A DNA stretch of 64,000 nucleotides from Bryobacterales bacterium (GCA_019261985.1 JAFAQY010000100.1:1-64000), one strand, 5' to 3'. Numbered from the stretch's first letter, positions 17,638 through 26,519 are shown. Numbers and translations are program-made. The notes: generated by a model from the sequence alone, not told the origin.

Positions 17638-18951
17638 ATGAATCCTACCCGGCTGATTGTCGCCGCCGTCTTGATGGCCGGCCTCGGCGGTGTTGTGTGG
17701 TGGTCCAACCGGCAGGAGAAGACCAAAGCAGAAAAGCCCGCGGCGGATGCCAGTCCGAAGATTCTTTCTTTAAAGGACTCCGATATTCGGCAAATTGAAA
17801 TCGCCAAAAAAGGCGAGCCGGCGACGATTCTCCAAAAGAACGGCTCAGGTCAATGGGCCATTACCGCGCCCAAGCCGATGACGGCGGATCAGAACGCGGT
17901 TTCAAGCCTCACCAGCTCCGCATCCAGCCTCAGTTCGGACCGGATGGTGGATGAACACGCGACGGACCTGGCATCCTACGGGCTCGACCCGGCGCTGATA
18001 AGCGCCAAATTCACAATGGCCGACGGAAAGACCACAACACTGCTGCTGGGCGAGACCACGCCCGGCGGCAACTCGGTGTATGCCAAAGTCGACGGCGATC
18101 CGCGTCTGTTCACCACCTTCAGCTACAGCAAAGATGCGTTCAACAAGACCTACAAAGATCTCCGCGACAAGCGCCTGATGACGTTCGATAAGGACAAAGT
18201 CAGCCGTGTAGAGCTAGCATCGGCTTCGCAAGCGCCTGTCGAATTTGCGCGCGTAAATCCGAACGAATGGCAGATCGTGAAGCCGAAACCGGCGCGCGCC
18301 GATAGTTTCCAGGTGGAAGATCTGCTCGGCCGCGCACGGGAATCGGAGATGAGCACCACGGCCGCCGAAGATGACGAAAAGAAGAACGTGGCCGCGTTCA
18401 CATCCGGCCAGCCCGTTGCGACGCTCACGGTGACAGATGCGAGCGGAACGCAGAAGCTGGAGGTCCGCAAAAACAAGGACGACTACTACGCGAAATCGAG
18501 CATTATGGAGGGCGACCACAAGCTCTCGCAGGATTTCGGCAAGATGCTCGAAAAGAAGCTCGACGATTTTCGCAACAAGAAGGTTTTCGATTTCGGCTTC
18601 AACGATCCCATCCGCGTCGACTTTAAGGACAATGGGATGGATAAGGTAGTGGAGAAGTCCGGCGAGAACTGGACGTCCGGCGGTAAGACGATGGATTCTG
18701 TCTCGGTGCAAGCGATGATCGACAAGCTGCGCGACTTGCAGGCCACGAAGTTCGCCGATACCGGATTTACGACGCCGCAGGTGGAGATAACCGTCGTGTC
18801 CGATAACGGCAAACGCACGGAGAAAGTGCAGATCGCGCCCGCAGGCTCGAACTTCCTCGCCAAGCGCGAGGGCGATGCCACGCTATATCAGCTCGACGGC
18901 ATGGCCGTTTCCGATCTCCGTAAAGCGGCAAATGACGTCAAATCAAAGTAG
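17638..18951 (+). CDS. DUF4340 domain protein of the Gld-type ABC operon
   Basis: About 437 residues. One N-terminal membrane helix (LIVAAVLMAGLGGVVWW), then a large beta-rich extracytoplasmic region of repeated DUF4340-type modules (PKILSLKDSDIRQIEI; TDLASYGLDPALISAKF; DKVSRVEL). DUF4340 genes commonly follow GldG homologues. The ATG at 17638 comes 7 bases after the previous stop. It closes the operon; a palindromic repeat follows at once and may end the transcript. Molecular role unknown. Confidence 0.88.
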   Translation: MNPTRLIVAAVLMAGLGGVVWWSNRQEKTKAEKPAADASPKILSLKDSDIRQIEIAKKGEPATILQKNGSGQWAITAPKPMTADQNAVSSLTSSASSLSSDRMVDEHATDLASYGLDPALISAKFTMADGKTTTLLLGETTPGGNSVYAKVDGDPRLFTTFSYSKDAFNKTYKDLRDKRLMTFDKDKVSRVELASASQAPVEFARVNPNEWQIVKPKPARADSFQVEDLLGRARESEMSTTAAEDDEKKNVAAFTSGQPVATLTVTDASGTQKLEVRKNKDDYYAKSSIMEGDHKLSQDFGKMLEKKLDDFRNKKVFDFGFNDPIRVDFKDNGMDKVVEKSGENWTSGGKTMDSVSVQAMIDKLRDLQATKFADTGFTTPQVEITVVSDNGKRTEKVQIAPAGSNFLAKREGDATLYQLDGMAVSDLRKAANDVKSK

Positions 18952-19001
18952 GACAAGCTTCAGCTTGTCCGATTCCCGGAGGACAAGCTGAAGCTTGTCC
19001 G
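18952..19001. repeat. Pair of GACAAGCTT-type hairpins before pncB
   Basis: GACAAGCTTCAGCTTGTC and GGACAAGCTGAAGCTTGTCC in a row, each self-complementary. They fill the gap between the ABC operon and pncB and end 3 bases before the pncB start codon, where a hairpin could hide its ribosome site. Confidence 0.85.
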
Positions 19002-19004
19002 ACC

Positions 19005-20345
19005 ATGTCCTACGGTCTTCTCACCGATTTCTACCAGCTCACGATGGCCGCTGGCTACTTCGAGGCCGGCAAAGCTCGCGAGCGCGCGACTTTCGAGCTT
19101 TTCATTCGCAAACTCCCCTGGAACCGCAACTTTGTCCTGGTCGCCGGATTGCCGCAAATTGCCGAATACCTTCTGAATCTCAGCTTTTCGAAAGAAGAAA
19201 TAGACTACCTTCGCGGCCTGCCGCAATTCGAGCACACCCATCCCGGGTTCTTTGACATGCTCGCGGAACTTCGCTTCACTGGTGATCTCTTCGCGGTGCC
19301 GGAAGGAACTCCGATGTTTGGCGGCGAGCCTATGCTCACAGTCCGAGCCCCGCTCATTGAAGCGCAGATCGCCGAGACCTATCTGCTGTCGATGATTGGT
19401 TTCCAGTCGATGATCGCGACCAAAGCCGCGCGCGTAGTCAAGGCCGCGCTGGGCCGCCAAGTGGTCGAGTTCGGCACTCGCCGCGCGCATTCGCCAGAGG
19501 CTGGTGTTCTCGCGGGCCGCGCCGGTTATATCGGGGGCTGCGCCGGCACCAGCAACGCAGCGGCGGGCATGCGCTTCGACGTTCCGGTGTTTGGCACCAC
19601 GGCGCATTCGTGGATTATGGCCTTCCCCCACGAACGCGATTCTTTTGAGCAATTGCAGCGTCTGTTGGGCGAAAGCACGGTCTACCTGATCGATAGCTAT
19701 GACACGCTGGAAGGCGCTCGCCGCGCGGCCGCGCTTGGCCGGCCGCTTTGGGGAGTTCGCCTGGATAGCGGCAATCTCACCGAGCTTGCTCCCGCCGTTC
19801 GCAAGATCCTCGATGACGCCGGTCTGACGGATGCAAAAATCATGGCCACCGGAGACCTGAACGAATACAAAATCCACGAATTGATCGCCGCCCGGGCTCC
19901 GATCGATATGTTTGGCGTGGGGACCGAGTTATCCACATCCGCGGACGCGCCCTCGCTCGGCGTTGTGTACAAACTGGTGGAGCTCGAAAGCGAGGAATCG
20001 GGCCGGCGCTACACGTTCAAGCTCAGCGAAGATAAGGCCACGCTGCCCGGAGCAAAGCAAGTGTTCCGCTTCGCCGATCATGATGTCCTCGGCCGCAGCA
20101 CGGAATGCCTCGGTTGCACGGGCGTCGAACGCAGTCCCGCGGAGGCGCTGCTGCGCCCGGTTATGCTCGGCGGCAAGCTGATCGAGCCGCTCCCCAGTAC
20201 AAACGAAGCGCGTCATCATGCAGCAGATTGTTTGGCAATGCTTCCCGCACCGTGCCACAGCCTTTTCGAATCGCACGCGTGGCGAGTAGAGCTAAGCTCG
20301 GAATTAAAGAGTCTGACGGAGCGGGTGCAACAGGAAGCGTCGTGA
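19005..20345 (+). CDS. pncB: Nicotinate phosphoribosyltransferase
   Basis: 446 residues. Converts nicotinate and PRPP to nicotinate mononucleotide in NAD salvage, cytoplasmic. The N-terminus MSYGLLTDFYQLTMAAGYFEAGK is the standard opening. VVEFGTRRAHSPEAG and the later GVRLDSGNL segment hold the phosphoribosyl-binding residues, and MFGVGTELSTS the conserved C-terminal site. Length is normal for the bacterial family. The stop overlaps the GTG start of the next gene, which encodes a nicotinamidase-like enzyme, so the two can form one salvage route. Confidence 0.94.
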   Translation: MSYGLLTDFYQLTMAAGYFEAGKARERATFELFIRKLPWNRNFVLVAGLPQIAEYLLNLSFSKEEIDYLRGLPQFEHTHPGFFDMLAELRFTGDLFAVPEGTPMFGGEPMLTVRAPLIEAQIAETYLLSMIGFQSMIATKAARVVKAALGRQVVEFGTRRAHSPEAGVLAGRAGYIGGCAGTSNAAAGMRFDVPVFGTTAHSWIMAFPHERDSFEQLQRLLGESTVYLIDSYDTLEGARRAAALGRPLWGVRLDSGNLTELAPAVRKILDDAGLTDAKIMATGDLNEYKIHELIAARAPIDMFGVGTELSTSADAPSLGVVYKLVELESEESGRRYTFKLSEDKATLPGAKQVFRFADHDVLGRSTECLGCTGVERSPAEALLRPVMLGGKLIEPLPSTNEARHHAADCLAMLPAPCHSLFESHAWRVELSSELKSLTERVQQEAS

Positions 20346-20935
20346 AAACCGTATTTGTCGACGTCGATACTCAACTCGATTTTCTTTACCCGGCGGGCGC
20401 GCTTTACGTCCCTGGAGCTGAACAGATCGTCGATCGCATCGCGGCCCTAAACCGTTTTGCATGCTCCCATGGGATTCCTGTCGTGTCTACAATGGACGCG
20501 CACGCCGAAGACGATCCCGAGTTTCGGGATTGGCCTCCGCACTGCGTCGCCGGCACCGCCGGGCAGCATAAACCTGCATCGACGCTGCTGGAACGGCGCG
20601 TTTTAGTCCCAAACACGCAGGGTCTGCGCGAAGTCGGCGGCGCACAACAAATCCTGCTCGAAAAGCAAGCCCTCAATTGTTTTACGAACGTGAATTTGCG
20701 AGACCTGTTGAGCCGCCTCGCCGCCGAGCGCTATGTAGTGTACGGAGTGGTGACGGAGATCTGCGTGAAATGTGCCGCCTTCGGCCTACTCGAGATGGGC
20801 GGTCGCATCGAGATCGCCACCGATGTGGTCAAAGAGCTGGATATTTCGGCGCAGGCCCAAATGTTCGAGGAATTTACCGCTAAAGGCGGCATCTTGACCA
20901 ACTCCACGGAAATCGTGAGCGAGGTGTATCATTAA
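20342..20935 (+). CDS. Isochorismatase-family cysteine hydrolase, probable nicotinamidase
   Basis: About 197 residues. The catalytic triad of the family is visible: Asp in VDVDTQLDFL, Lys in LEKQALNCF, and Cys in GVVTEICVKCAA. DAHAEDDPEF looks like the metal-binding D-x-H motif of nicotinamidases. It starts with GTG at 20342, overlapping the pncB stop as GTGA; a longer upstream frame is pncB read out of frame. Deamidation of nicotinamide to nicotinate would feed PncB directly, so I favour nicotinamidase (PncA-like), but other amide substrates are possible. Confidence 0.88.
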   Translation: MKTVFVDVDTQLDFLYPAGALYVPGAEQIVDRIAALNRFACSHGIPVVSTMDAHAEDDPEFRDWPPHCVAGTAGQHKPASTLLERRVLVPNTQGLREVGGAQQILLEKQALNCFTNVNLRDLLSRLAAERYVVYGVVTEICVKCAAFGLLEMGGRIEIATDVVKELDISAQAQMFEEFTAKGGILTNSTEIVSEVYH

Positions 20936-20939
20936 GGCC

Positions 20940-21482
20940 ATGACGACGAAGACCCTGCTAACAGCGGACGAGCTGGAGCAGATGCCCGACGACGATTCGG
21001 TGCAAATCGAACTCGACGAAGGGGAGCTGATACGGATGCCGCCTGCTGGCGAAGACCATGGATATATCGAAGGCCGGTTTTTCGGTAGATTGCTTGATTT
21101 CGTAATCAAACACAAACTTGGGCGCGTTTACACCGGCGACACAGGCTTTCGCCTGAACGATGCCACAGTTCGTTCCCCCGATGTCGCCTTCGTTCGAGCA
21201 GAGCGCGTCCCAAAGCTACGTGCAAAGGGTTTCGCGAAAGGCGCGCCGGACCTCGCGATTGAGATAAAGTCCGAATCGCAATCGTATCGGCAGCTTCAAC
21301 GCAAGATCAAACAATATTTCGCCGCGGGCTGTCAGGTTGTTTTAATCGTCAATCGCGACCTTCAGGAAATCGACGTGTTCAAAGCCAACGGCTCAGAAAC
21401 CACTCTCCGCGCCGATGACTTGCTCGAAATCCCCGACTTATTGCCCGGCTTCTCCGTCCGAGTCGGCGAGTTATTCGAATAG
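20940..21482 (+). CDS. Uma2 family (DUF820) putative endonuclease
   Basis: 180 residues. Uma2 proteins adopt the PD-(D/E)XK nuclease fold; here the motif appears as RSPDVAFV and, later, PDLAIEIKSES, with the expected D...ExK spacing. The remainder (LQRKIKQYFAAGCQVVLIVNRDLQEIDVF) is the conserved C-terminal strand set. Uma2 genes are abundant in soil bacteria and cyanobacteria; their biological role is unknown. It begins 4 bases after the nicotinamidase-like gene. A second, broken Uma2 gene lies at 25.9 kb. Confidence 0.9.
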   Translation: MTTKTLLTADELEQMPDDDSVQIELDEGELIRMPPAGEDHGYIEGRFFGRLLDFVIKHKLGRVYTGDTGFRLNDATVRSPDVAFVRAERVPKLRAKGFAKGAPDLAIEIKSESQSYRQLQRKIKQYFAAGCQVVLIVNRDLQEIDVFKANGSETTLRADDLLEIPDLLPGFSVRVGELFE

Positions 21483-21493
21483 AGGAAATTCAA

Positions 21494-23092
21494 ATGAAGC
21501 ATGCCGTTCGCTTCCTGTCCACCGTTGTGCTCTGCGCCTTAACGGCTACCGCCGAAGAGCGCGTCGATCTCGATACCATCCACCGCATCAAAACCGAAGC
21601 GCTTGAGAACTCCAAAGTAATGGAGCATCTTTTCTACTTAACCGATGTCTATGGCCCGCGCGTGACGAATTCGCCAGGCTTTTTCGCCGCGGCGGATTGG
21701 GTTGTGAAGCAGCTCGGCGAGTGGGGCATTCCGGCGCGCCTTGAAAAATGGGGTCCTTATGGTCACGGCTGGAGCTATACGCATTTCTCTGCGAATCTGA
21801 TCGAGCCTGAGTACGCACCCCTGATCGGCTTCCCGCTCGCGTTCACGAACGGTACCAATGGCCCAGTAACGGGCGAACTTGTGATGGCCACTCTCGCGAA
21901 TGAGAAGGATCTGGAAAATTGGAAAGGAAAGCTCCGCGGGAAAATTGTGCTGGATGGATCCGCGCGGGAGCTTCCGTTGAGTTTGCAACCTCTGGCGCGA
22001 CGTTACACCGATTCCGATCTGGGGACGCTCCTTCTGGCACCGCAACCCGTTCCGCCACGTCCCAACGCCCAAGGGAATGGCCCGGCGGGTAATGGACAGC
22101 CTGCAAACGCCGCCGCGAACCGCCGGTTCCAGGATCAACTCGCGGCGTTTCTGCGAGAGGAGGCGCCCGCGGTGGTGGTCCGCGGCGGATCCGGCCGCAG
22201 CGACGACGGCACTGTCTTTGGCCAAGGCGGACAGCGCGATCCCAAACAGGCGCCGTTGCCGCCGATGGTCGTGTTAACGCCGGAACACTATAACAGATTG
22301 GTGCGCCTGGTGGACCATAATATTCCCGTCAAAGTAGAGTTCGACATAGAAACGCACATTGACGACCGCACCGACTCGGTGAACGTAATCGGCCAGATCG
22401 ACGGCGGCCGCAAAAAGGATGAAGTCGTCATGATTGGCGCGCATCTGGATAGCTGGCAGGGAGGGACCGGCGCGACCGATAACGCCGCCGGCAGCGCGGT
22501 CATGATCGAAGCGATGCGCATTTTGAAAACCCTGAACCTGAAGCTTGACCGCAGCGTGCGCATCGGCCTTTGGAGCGGTGAAGAGGAAGGGCTACTCGGC
22601 TCGCGCGCATACGTGAAGGAACACTTCGGGGATCGCGAAACTATGAAGCTTGGGGCGGAGCAGGCCAAGCTCTCCGGCTATTTCAATGTCGACAATGGCA
22701 GCGGCAGAATACGCGGGGTTTATCTGCAGGGCAACGATATGATGCGGCCGGTATTCGACGCCTGGCTGAAGCCCTTCGCCGATATGGGCGTCTCAACCAT
22801 CAGCATCCGCAATACGACCGGCACCGACCACCTTTCTTTCAACGAAGTGGGGCTGCCCGGATTTCAGTTCATTCAAGATCCGCTCGAATACGATTCGCTT
22901 ACGCACCATTCGAACATGGACGTGTACGATCACGTGCAGGGCGGCGACCTGATGCAAGCCGCCGCGATCGTGACTTCCGTCATTTATCACGCGGCCAATC
23001 GCGAGGAGATGCTGCCTCGTCCGCCTCTGCCGAAACCGCAGCCGCCCCAGCGCGACGGGACCGACAACCGGAGTAACCCGCCCAGCAATTAG
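21494..23092 (+). CDS. Exported M28 family zinc aminopeptidase
   Basis: 532 residues with a Sec signal (FLSTVVLCALTATAEE). A protease-associated-like insert (about 150-290) precedes the M28 catalytic domain. The five zinc ligands can be placed: His in GAHLDSW, bridging Asp in GATDNAAGS, Glu pair in SGEEEGLLGS, Asp in NVDNGSG, and His in LTHHSNMDVYDHV. It probably removes N-terminal residues from peptides in the periplasm or outside the cell. GAGGAAA lies ahead of the ATG. Its 3' end overlaps the convergent transporter gene by 4 bases. Confidence 0.92.
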   Translation: MKHAVRFLSTVVLCALTATAEERVDLDTIHRIKTEALENSKVMEHLFYLTDVYGPRVTNSPGFFAAADWVVKQLGEWGIPARLEKWGPYGHGWSYTHFSANLIEPEYAPLIGFPLAFTNGTNGPVTGELVMATLANEKDLENWKGKLRGKIVLDGSARELPLSLQPLARRYTDSDLGTLLLAPQPVPPRPNAQGNGPAGNGQPANAAANRRFQDQLAAFLREEAPAVVVRGGSGRSDDGTVFGQGGQRDPKQAPLPPMVVLTPEHYNRLVRLVDHNIPVKVEFDIETHIDDRTDSVNVIGQIDGGRKKDEVVMIGAHLDSWQGGTGATDNAAGSAVMIEAMRILKTLNLKLDRSVRIGLWSGEEEGLLGSRAYVKEHFGDRETMKLGAEQAKLSGYFNVDNGSGRIRGVYLQGNDMMRPVFDAWLKPFADMGVSTISIRNTTGTDHLSFNEVGLPGFQFIQDPLEYDSLTHHSNMDVYDHVQGGDLMQAAAIVTSVIYHAANREEMLPRPPLPKPQPPQRDGTDNRSNPPSN

Positions 23093-24129
23093 AGTGGGGC
23101 AGGTTGCCAAAACCTGCGGCGGGTTGCCAACGCGCTTGCCGACCGTTCGACCAGCCGCGGCCAGCGGGGTTGGCAACCGCGCGCCGGATGGCATTCGGCC
23201 TCACAAGCCGCTTCTGAGTTTCCTCCCGGCGCGGATGCCAGCAGCGCCAGTCCAGCTATTATTAGACCTGTCGCGATACTTTTTCCAATGAACACCGGCT
23301 TCCGAAAATCCTCGCGCAGCCACTGCGGCTTGATTTTCGTTATTAAGAACGCTCCCACGAATACAACCGCGTAGCGTAGTCCGGAAATCGCCGAGACGAT
23401 AGCGGGGCTGCCCCGGCTGACGGCGAAGACGATCAGAAACGCCCCGGCGCCCGCGACGAACCGGTTAACGAAATACCACATCTTGCTTCGCGGCGTCGCG
23501 CTTTCAGATTGCCGGAAAATCTGCTTCCGCCACAGTGGCCGTAACAGCAGACCTACAGCTCCCAAAAATGTGCCGATCGTGAACAGGACGTATCCGGTTA
23601 TAAACCCCGTTTCATTGAACAGGATCTTCTGCAGTACATTCGTGAGCCCGAAGAGCACCGCCGATATGAGAACACTGGGTAGCACACGACGCCAATTCAA
23701 ACGTTCGGAAGCGAACATCACGAAGCCGCCAAGCACCATTAGCGCGAAACCCACTTCGCTCGCATGTCCCAGCGGGCTGGACAGCAACAGAAAGCTGAAC
23801 AGCGCTGTGGCGAGCGGCGAGAACCCGCCTTCTACCGCCAGGCTTTGCGAAGCTTCCCCGTATTTCAAAGCGCGGTAATAAAACCAGTTGGCCACCAGCT
23901 CAATCACCCCGGTGGCCATGCCGAGTCCCCACATTCCGGCGGACGGCAGCGTAAAGCCGAAAGGAATCAGGAGCACGCCAAGGACACTCATCGCGCCGAG
24001 CCAAAAGATATAACTTGCGAGATTCTTCGTCTCGGGCTGGCGAAGCAGGATTTTATCCCACACGAGCGAAGCTCCGATTAACCCGTGTGCGATGATGGCT
24101 AGAAAGACGCTGCCGAGCAGAAACTCCAT
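23089..24129 (-). CDS. EamA/DMT-type membrane transporter with C-terminus read from a repeat element
   Basis: About 346 residues with roughly ten hydrophobic helices, the layout of two EamA halves (drug/metabolite transporter superfamily). ATG at 24129 starts MEFLLGSVFLAIIAHGLIGASLVWDK; the frame extends further up but without membrane character. The last 40 or so residues (from about GGNSEAACEAECHPARG) are polar and Cys/Arg-rich and are translated from the dispersed repeat at 23093-23195, so the original stop was probably lost to the insertion. Substrate unknown. Divergent from two small DMT genes. Confidence 0.85.
   Translation of the reverse strand: MEFLLGSVFLAIIAHGLIGASLVWDKILLRQPETKNLASYIFWLGAMSVLGVLLIPFGFTLPSAGMWGLGMATGVIELVANWFYYRALKYGEASQSLAVEGGFSPLATALFSFLLLSSPLGHASEVGFALMVLGGFVMFASERLNWRRVLPSVLISAVLFGLTNVLQKILFNETGFITGYVLFTIGTFLGAVGLLLRPLWRKQIFRQSESATPRSKMWYFVNRFVAGAGAFLIVFAVSRGSPAIVSAISGLRYAVVFVGAFLITKIKPQWLREDFRKPVFIGKSIATGLIIAGLALLASAPGGNSEAACEAECHPARGCQPRWPRLVERSASALATRRRFWQPAPL
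23093..23195. repeat. Dispersed palindromic repeat overlapping a gene end
   Basis: Contains GTGGGGCAGGTTGCC...ACCTGC, GCGGGTTGCCAACGCG, and GGGTTGGCAACC units like the block at 14.2 kb. It begins at the stop of the M28 peptidase and supplies the C-terminal codons of the convergent transporter gene. Confidence 0.7.
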
Positions 24130-24319
24130 GCTTTTGGGCACATCAGCGCAGCGGTGGCCGCGCGCAGGTGGCAAGTTGCATCTCCACGACTGTAAGATGC
24201 GGCTGGCGCAGGGAGCAACACCAACATTCGGTTAGACGGGATGTTGAAACAAGGCTCGCCCGCGCCGCATCTATTGAGTGGAGCCCGCGTCCCTGCAGCA
24301 ACGAAGCACGTAGTCACGC

Positions 24320-24787
24320 ATGAGTTCGATCTATAAGCAGGCAAGCCCTAAAGCGCCGGATTTCCAAGTTGTTGAACAGCCGCGAGCGATAAGGCCAGGT
24401 ACAAACATTCCGCTCCTCGGACTGGTGCTCGCCGTTATCGCTGCGAATTCCGCAGGCAACTTCGCTCTGCGTGTCGGAATGCAGCAAGTGGGGCGAACTG
24501 TATCGCTTTCACCGGTTCCCTACTTGGCGGCGTTTCTGAACGCTTGGGTTTTAGCCGGCGTGGTTCTGCTTATCGCGTGGCTGATCTTGCAATTATCGCT
24601 TCTAAGCCGCGCTGACCTCGGCTTCGTTCTCCCAGTCACCGCGATGGCGAACACGGTAGCGGCCCTGCTTGGCGCTTTCGTACTCCTGGAACCGGTGTCG
24701 CGCAGCGGATGGATCGGCATCGGGTTGATCTCGGTTGGCGCGACGTTGGTAGGCCAAACGGAGTCGAGAACGGACGGCGGATCATGA
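24320..24787 (+). CDS. Small DMT/EamA-type membrane protein, first half of a pair
   Basis: 155 residues: a polar N-terminal tail of about 28 residues, then four hydrophobic helices. The segment DLGFVLPVTAMANTVAALLGAFVLLEPVSRSGWIGIGLISVGATLVG is the C-terminal EamA/SMR motif region. Four-helix members act as dimers. It overlaps the next four-helix gene by ATGA, a layout like the paired flippase subunits ArnE/ArnF or paired SMR exporters. Substrate unknown; a lipid-linked sugar is one possibility. Confidence 0.82.
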   Translation: MSSIYKQASPKAPDFQVVEQPRAIRPGTNIPLLGLVLAVIAANSAGNFALRVGMQQVGRTVSLSPVPYLAAFLNAWVLAGVVLLIAWLILQLSLLSRADLGFVLPVTAMANTVAALLGAFVLLEPVSRSGWIGIGLISVGATLVGQTESRTDGGS

Positions 24788-25146
24788 AGTGGGTGCTGGT
24801 TGGTGTGATTGTTGCGTGCAACGCCTGCTCCGATCTGTTGAATACATCGGGCATGCGCGTTCACGGCGAAGTCCACGACTTCCGTCCGCAAGCCCTGCGC
24901 CGCATGGCGGCTAGCCTGGCGCGAAATCCTCGAATTATGCTGGCGATGGTTGCCATGACTGTAGCGTTCTTTGCCCTGATGGCGCTGCTTTCGATCGCCA
25001 AGCTCAGCTTCGCCATCCCTGCCACGGCCGCGAGCTACGTAATAGAAATTGTGCTTGCAAAGTACTTGCTGCGGGAGCAAATCAACTGGAGGCGATGGGC
25101 CGGAGCCGTCCTGGTAACCGCGGGCGTCGTCTTTCTGGCGCAGTGA
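24784..25146 (+). CDS. Small DMT/EamA-type membrane protein, second half of a pair
   Basis: About 120 residues with four hydrophobic helices. The end KLSFAIPATAASYVIEIVLAKYLLREQINWRRWAGAVLVTAGVVFLAQ is the conserved EamA/SMR tail. The start is set by the ATGA overlap with the partner gene. I expect a heterodimer with it. An amphipathic stretch between helices 1 and 2 (DFRPQALRRMAASLARNPRI) is longer than in typical EmrE. Confidence 0.82.
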   Translation: MKWVLVGVIVACNACSDLLNTSGMRVHGEVHDFRPQALRRMAASLARNPRIMLAMVAMTVAFFALMALLSIAKLSFAIPATAASYVIEIVLAKYLLREQINWRRWAGAVLVTAGVVFLAQ

Positions 25147-25200
25147 TCCGGTCCTAAGGGCGCATTAGCGCGCGGTTATCATAGGAAGAATCAAACGGAA

Positions 25201-25920
25201 ATGGCTGCTACCGGTGCCGCACAACCAGATTATGGCCTGGACTCGCCCGCGACCGTCCGCAGCATGTTCTCTCGTGGCGGATGGACGCTCGCGTTTGCCA
25301 TCGCCATTTTCTACGTCAACCACTCTGAATATCCCGCCCCGGCGACACGTCTGTTGATTGCGCTTGGAGCGATCGCTTTGTTTTTCTTCGCCGCAGGCGC
25401 GTTCATGGTGTGGTCCAGCCGCGTCGCGAAATTCCAGGTGCGCGATCAGATTTTGGAGTCGCTTCAACTGCGCGGCGATGAGAAGGTGCTGGACCTGGGC
25501 AGCGGGACCGGGTTGATGCTGATCGGCGCGGCTAAACGGCTAAAATCGGGCCGCGTAACCGGCGTAGATTTGTCCGGGGCCGCGGATAAAGCCAAGGAGA
25601 ACGCCAAACTGGAGGGGGTTGCGGACAAGGTCCGCATCGACCCGGCCAAGAATACGAAGCTGGTTTATCCCGATGGGCTCTACGATATCGGAGTCTCGGC
25701 CTTGGCGCTGCACGAAATCCCGGACGCGGGCGATCGCGAACAACTAGTGCGAGAAATGTTCCGTGTCTTGAAGCCCGGAGGCCGCCTGGCGATCTTCGAT
25801 GTCCGGCGCACGGGCGAGTACGCGGAAACCCTCCGCAACGCCGGCGCGCAGCAGGTCGAAATATCGCCGGCGCGTTTTCTGTGGTGCTTTCCGTCCCGCA
25901 CGGTGAGCGCGACGAAATAA
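25201..25920 (+). CDS. Membrane-anchored class I SAM-dependent methyltransferase
   Basis: 239 residues. Two hydrophobic helices occupy about residues 27-70, then a Rossmann methyltransferase domain: VLDLGSGTG (motif I), VTGVDLSG (motif II), and LKPGGRLAIFDV (post-motif III). The fold and motif order match class I enzymes of the Methyltransf_11/25 kind. A membrane anchor in front suggests a lipid or membrane-protein substrate, which is inference. No clear operon partner. Confidence 0.87.
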   Translation: MAATGAAQPDYGLDSPATVRSMFSRGGWTLAFAIAIFYVNHSEYPAPATRLLIALGAIALFFFAAGAFMVWSSRVAKFQVRDQILESLQLRGDEKVLDLGSGTGLMLIGAAKRLKSGRVTGVDLSGAADKAKENAKLEGVADKVRIDPAKNTKLVYPDGLYDIGVSALALHEIPDAGDREQLVREMFRVLKPGGRLAIFDVRRTGEYAETLRNAGAQQVEISPARFLWCFPSRTVSATK

Positions 25921-25948
25921 CGATCGATAATCGAATCAGGAGCTCCTC

Positions 25949-26475
25949 ATGGCAACCACACCCACACAGCTGATGACAGTTGCCGAATACGATCGGATCC
26001 CGAATCCACCGGAAGGGGTTTATGAGCTCTATCACGGAGAACTCGTTAAAGTGCGGTTTCCCAAAGCACCGCATTTGAAAGGGCAGCAGCAGCTTCGCCG
26101 TTGCTTGAAAACGCCGCTGGCGATGCGGGCGTGATAGAGAAAGAAGTCCCGTTCCGGCCGCTGCCGGAATAGGAATGTTGGGCAGCCGACGTTGCGTTCA
26201 TTTCCCATGAACGCTGGCAGAACATGGGCGACTGGTTAATCGGCGCCCCGGAACTGGTCATCGAGATCATTTCGCCATCTAATTCATTGCCCAAACTGCG
26301 CGACAAGGCCCAGATTTGCCTCCAGAATGGCTGCCGCGAATTCTGGATTGTCGATCTACGGCGTCGGCAAGTTCAGGTCTTAACAGCGGCGGGCCACAGC
26401 CTCTTCACATCGGGCCGGCGCATCCCGTTGTTCTTCGGCGGAGCAGTCGCCGTGGATGAAATCTTCGGCGATTGA
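25949..26475 (+). pseudogene. Uma2 family gene broken by a frameshift and a nonsense codon
   Basis: The first 60 codons (MATTPTQLMTVAEYDRIPNPPEG ...) match a Uma2 N-terminus. At about 26090 the homology moves to another frame (SPLLENAAGDAGVIEKEVPFRP), then hits TAG at about 26170 in LPE-stop-ECW, where family members usually have a tyrosine. The same frame then continues intact (ADVAFISHERW, PELVIEIISPSNS) to the stop at 26475. So one indel and one point mutation have disrupted an otherwise full-length gene. No active product is expected unless the fragments are re-joined. Confidence 0.85.
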
Positions 26476-26500
26476 CATCCGACCTCGTCCCCTCTACCCT
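26472..26500 (+). promoter_or_regulatory. Probable promoter of the cobalamin riboswitch transcript
   Basis: TTGACA at 26472-26477, 17-base spacer, TACCCT at 26495-26500. The -10 box is imperfect. Transcription from here would start just before the riboswitch. Confidence 0.6.
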
Positions 26501-26519
26501 ACTAAAGACAGTCCAATTC

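Noticed and set aside
18960-19877. 300-codon minus-strand ORF opposite pncB
   Set aside because: pncB on the other strand is certain; such antisense ORFs are common in GC-rich DNA.
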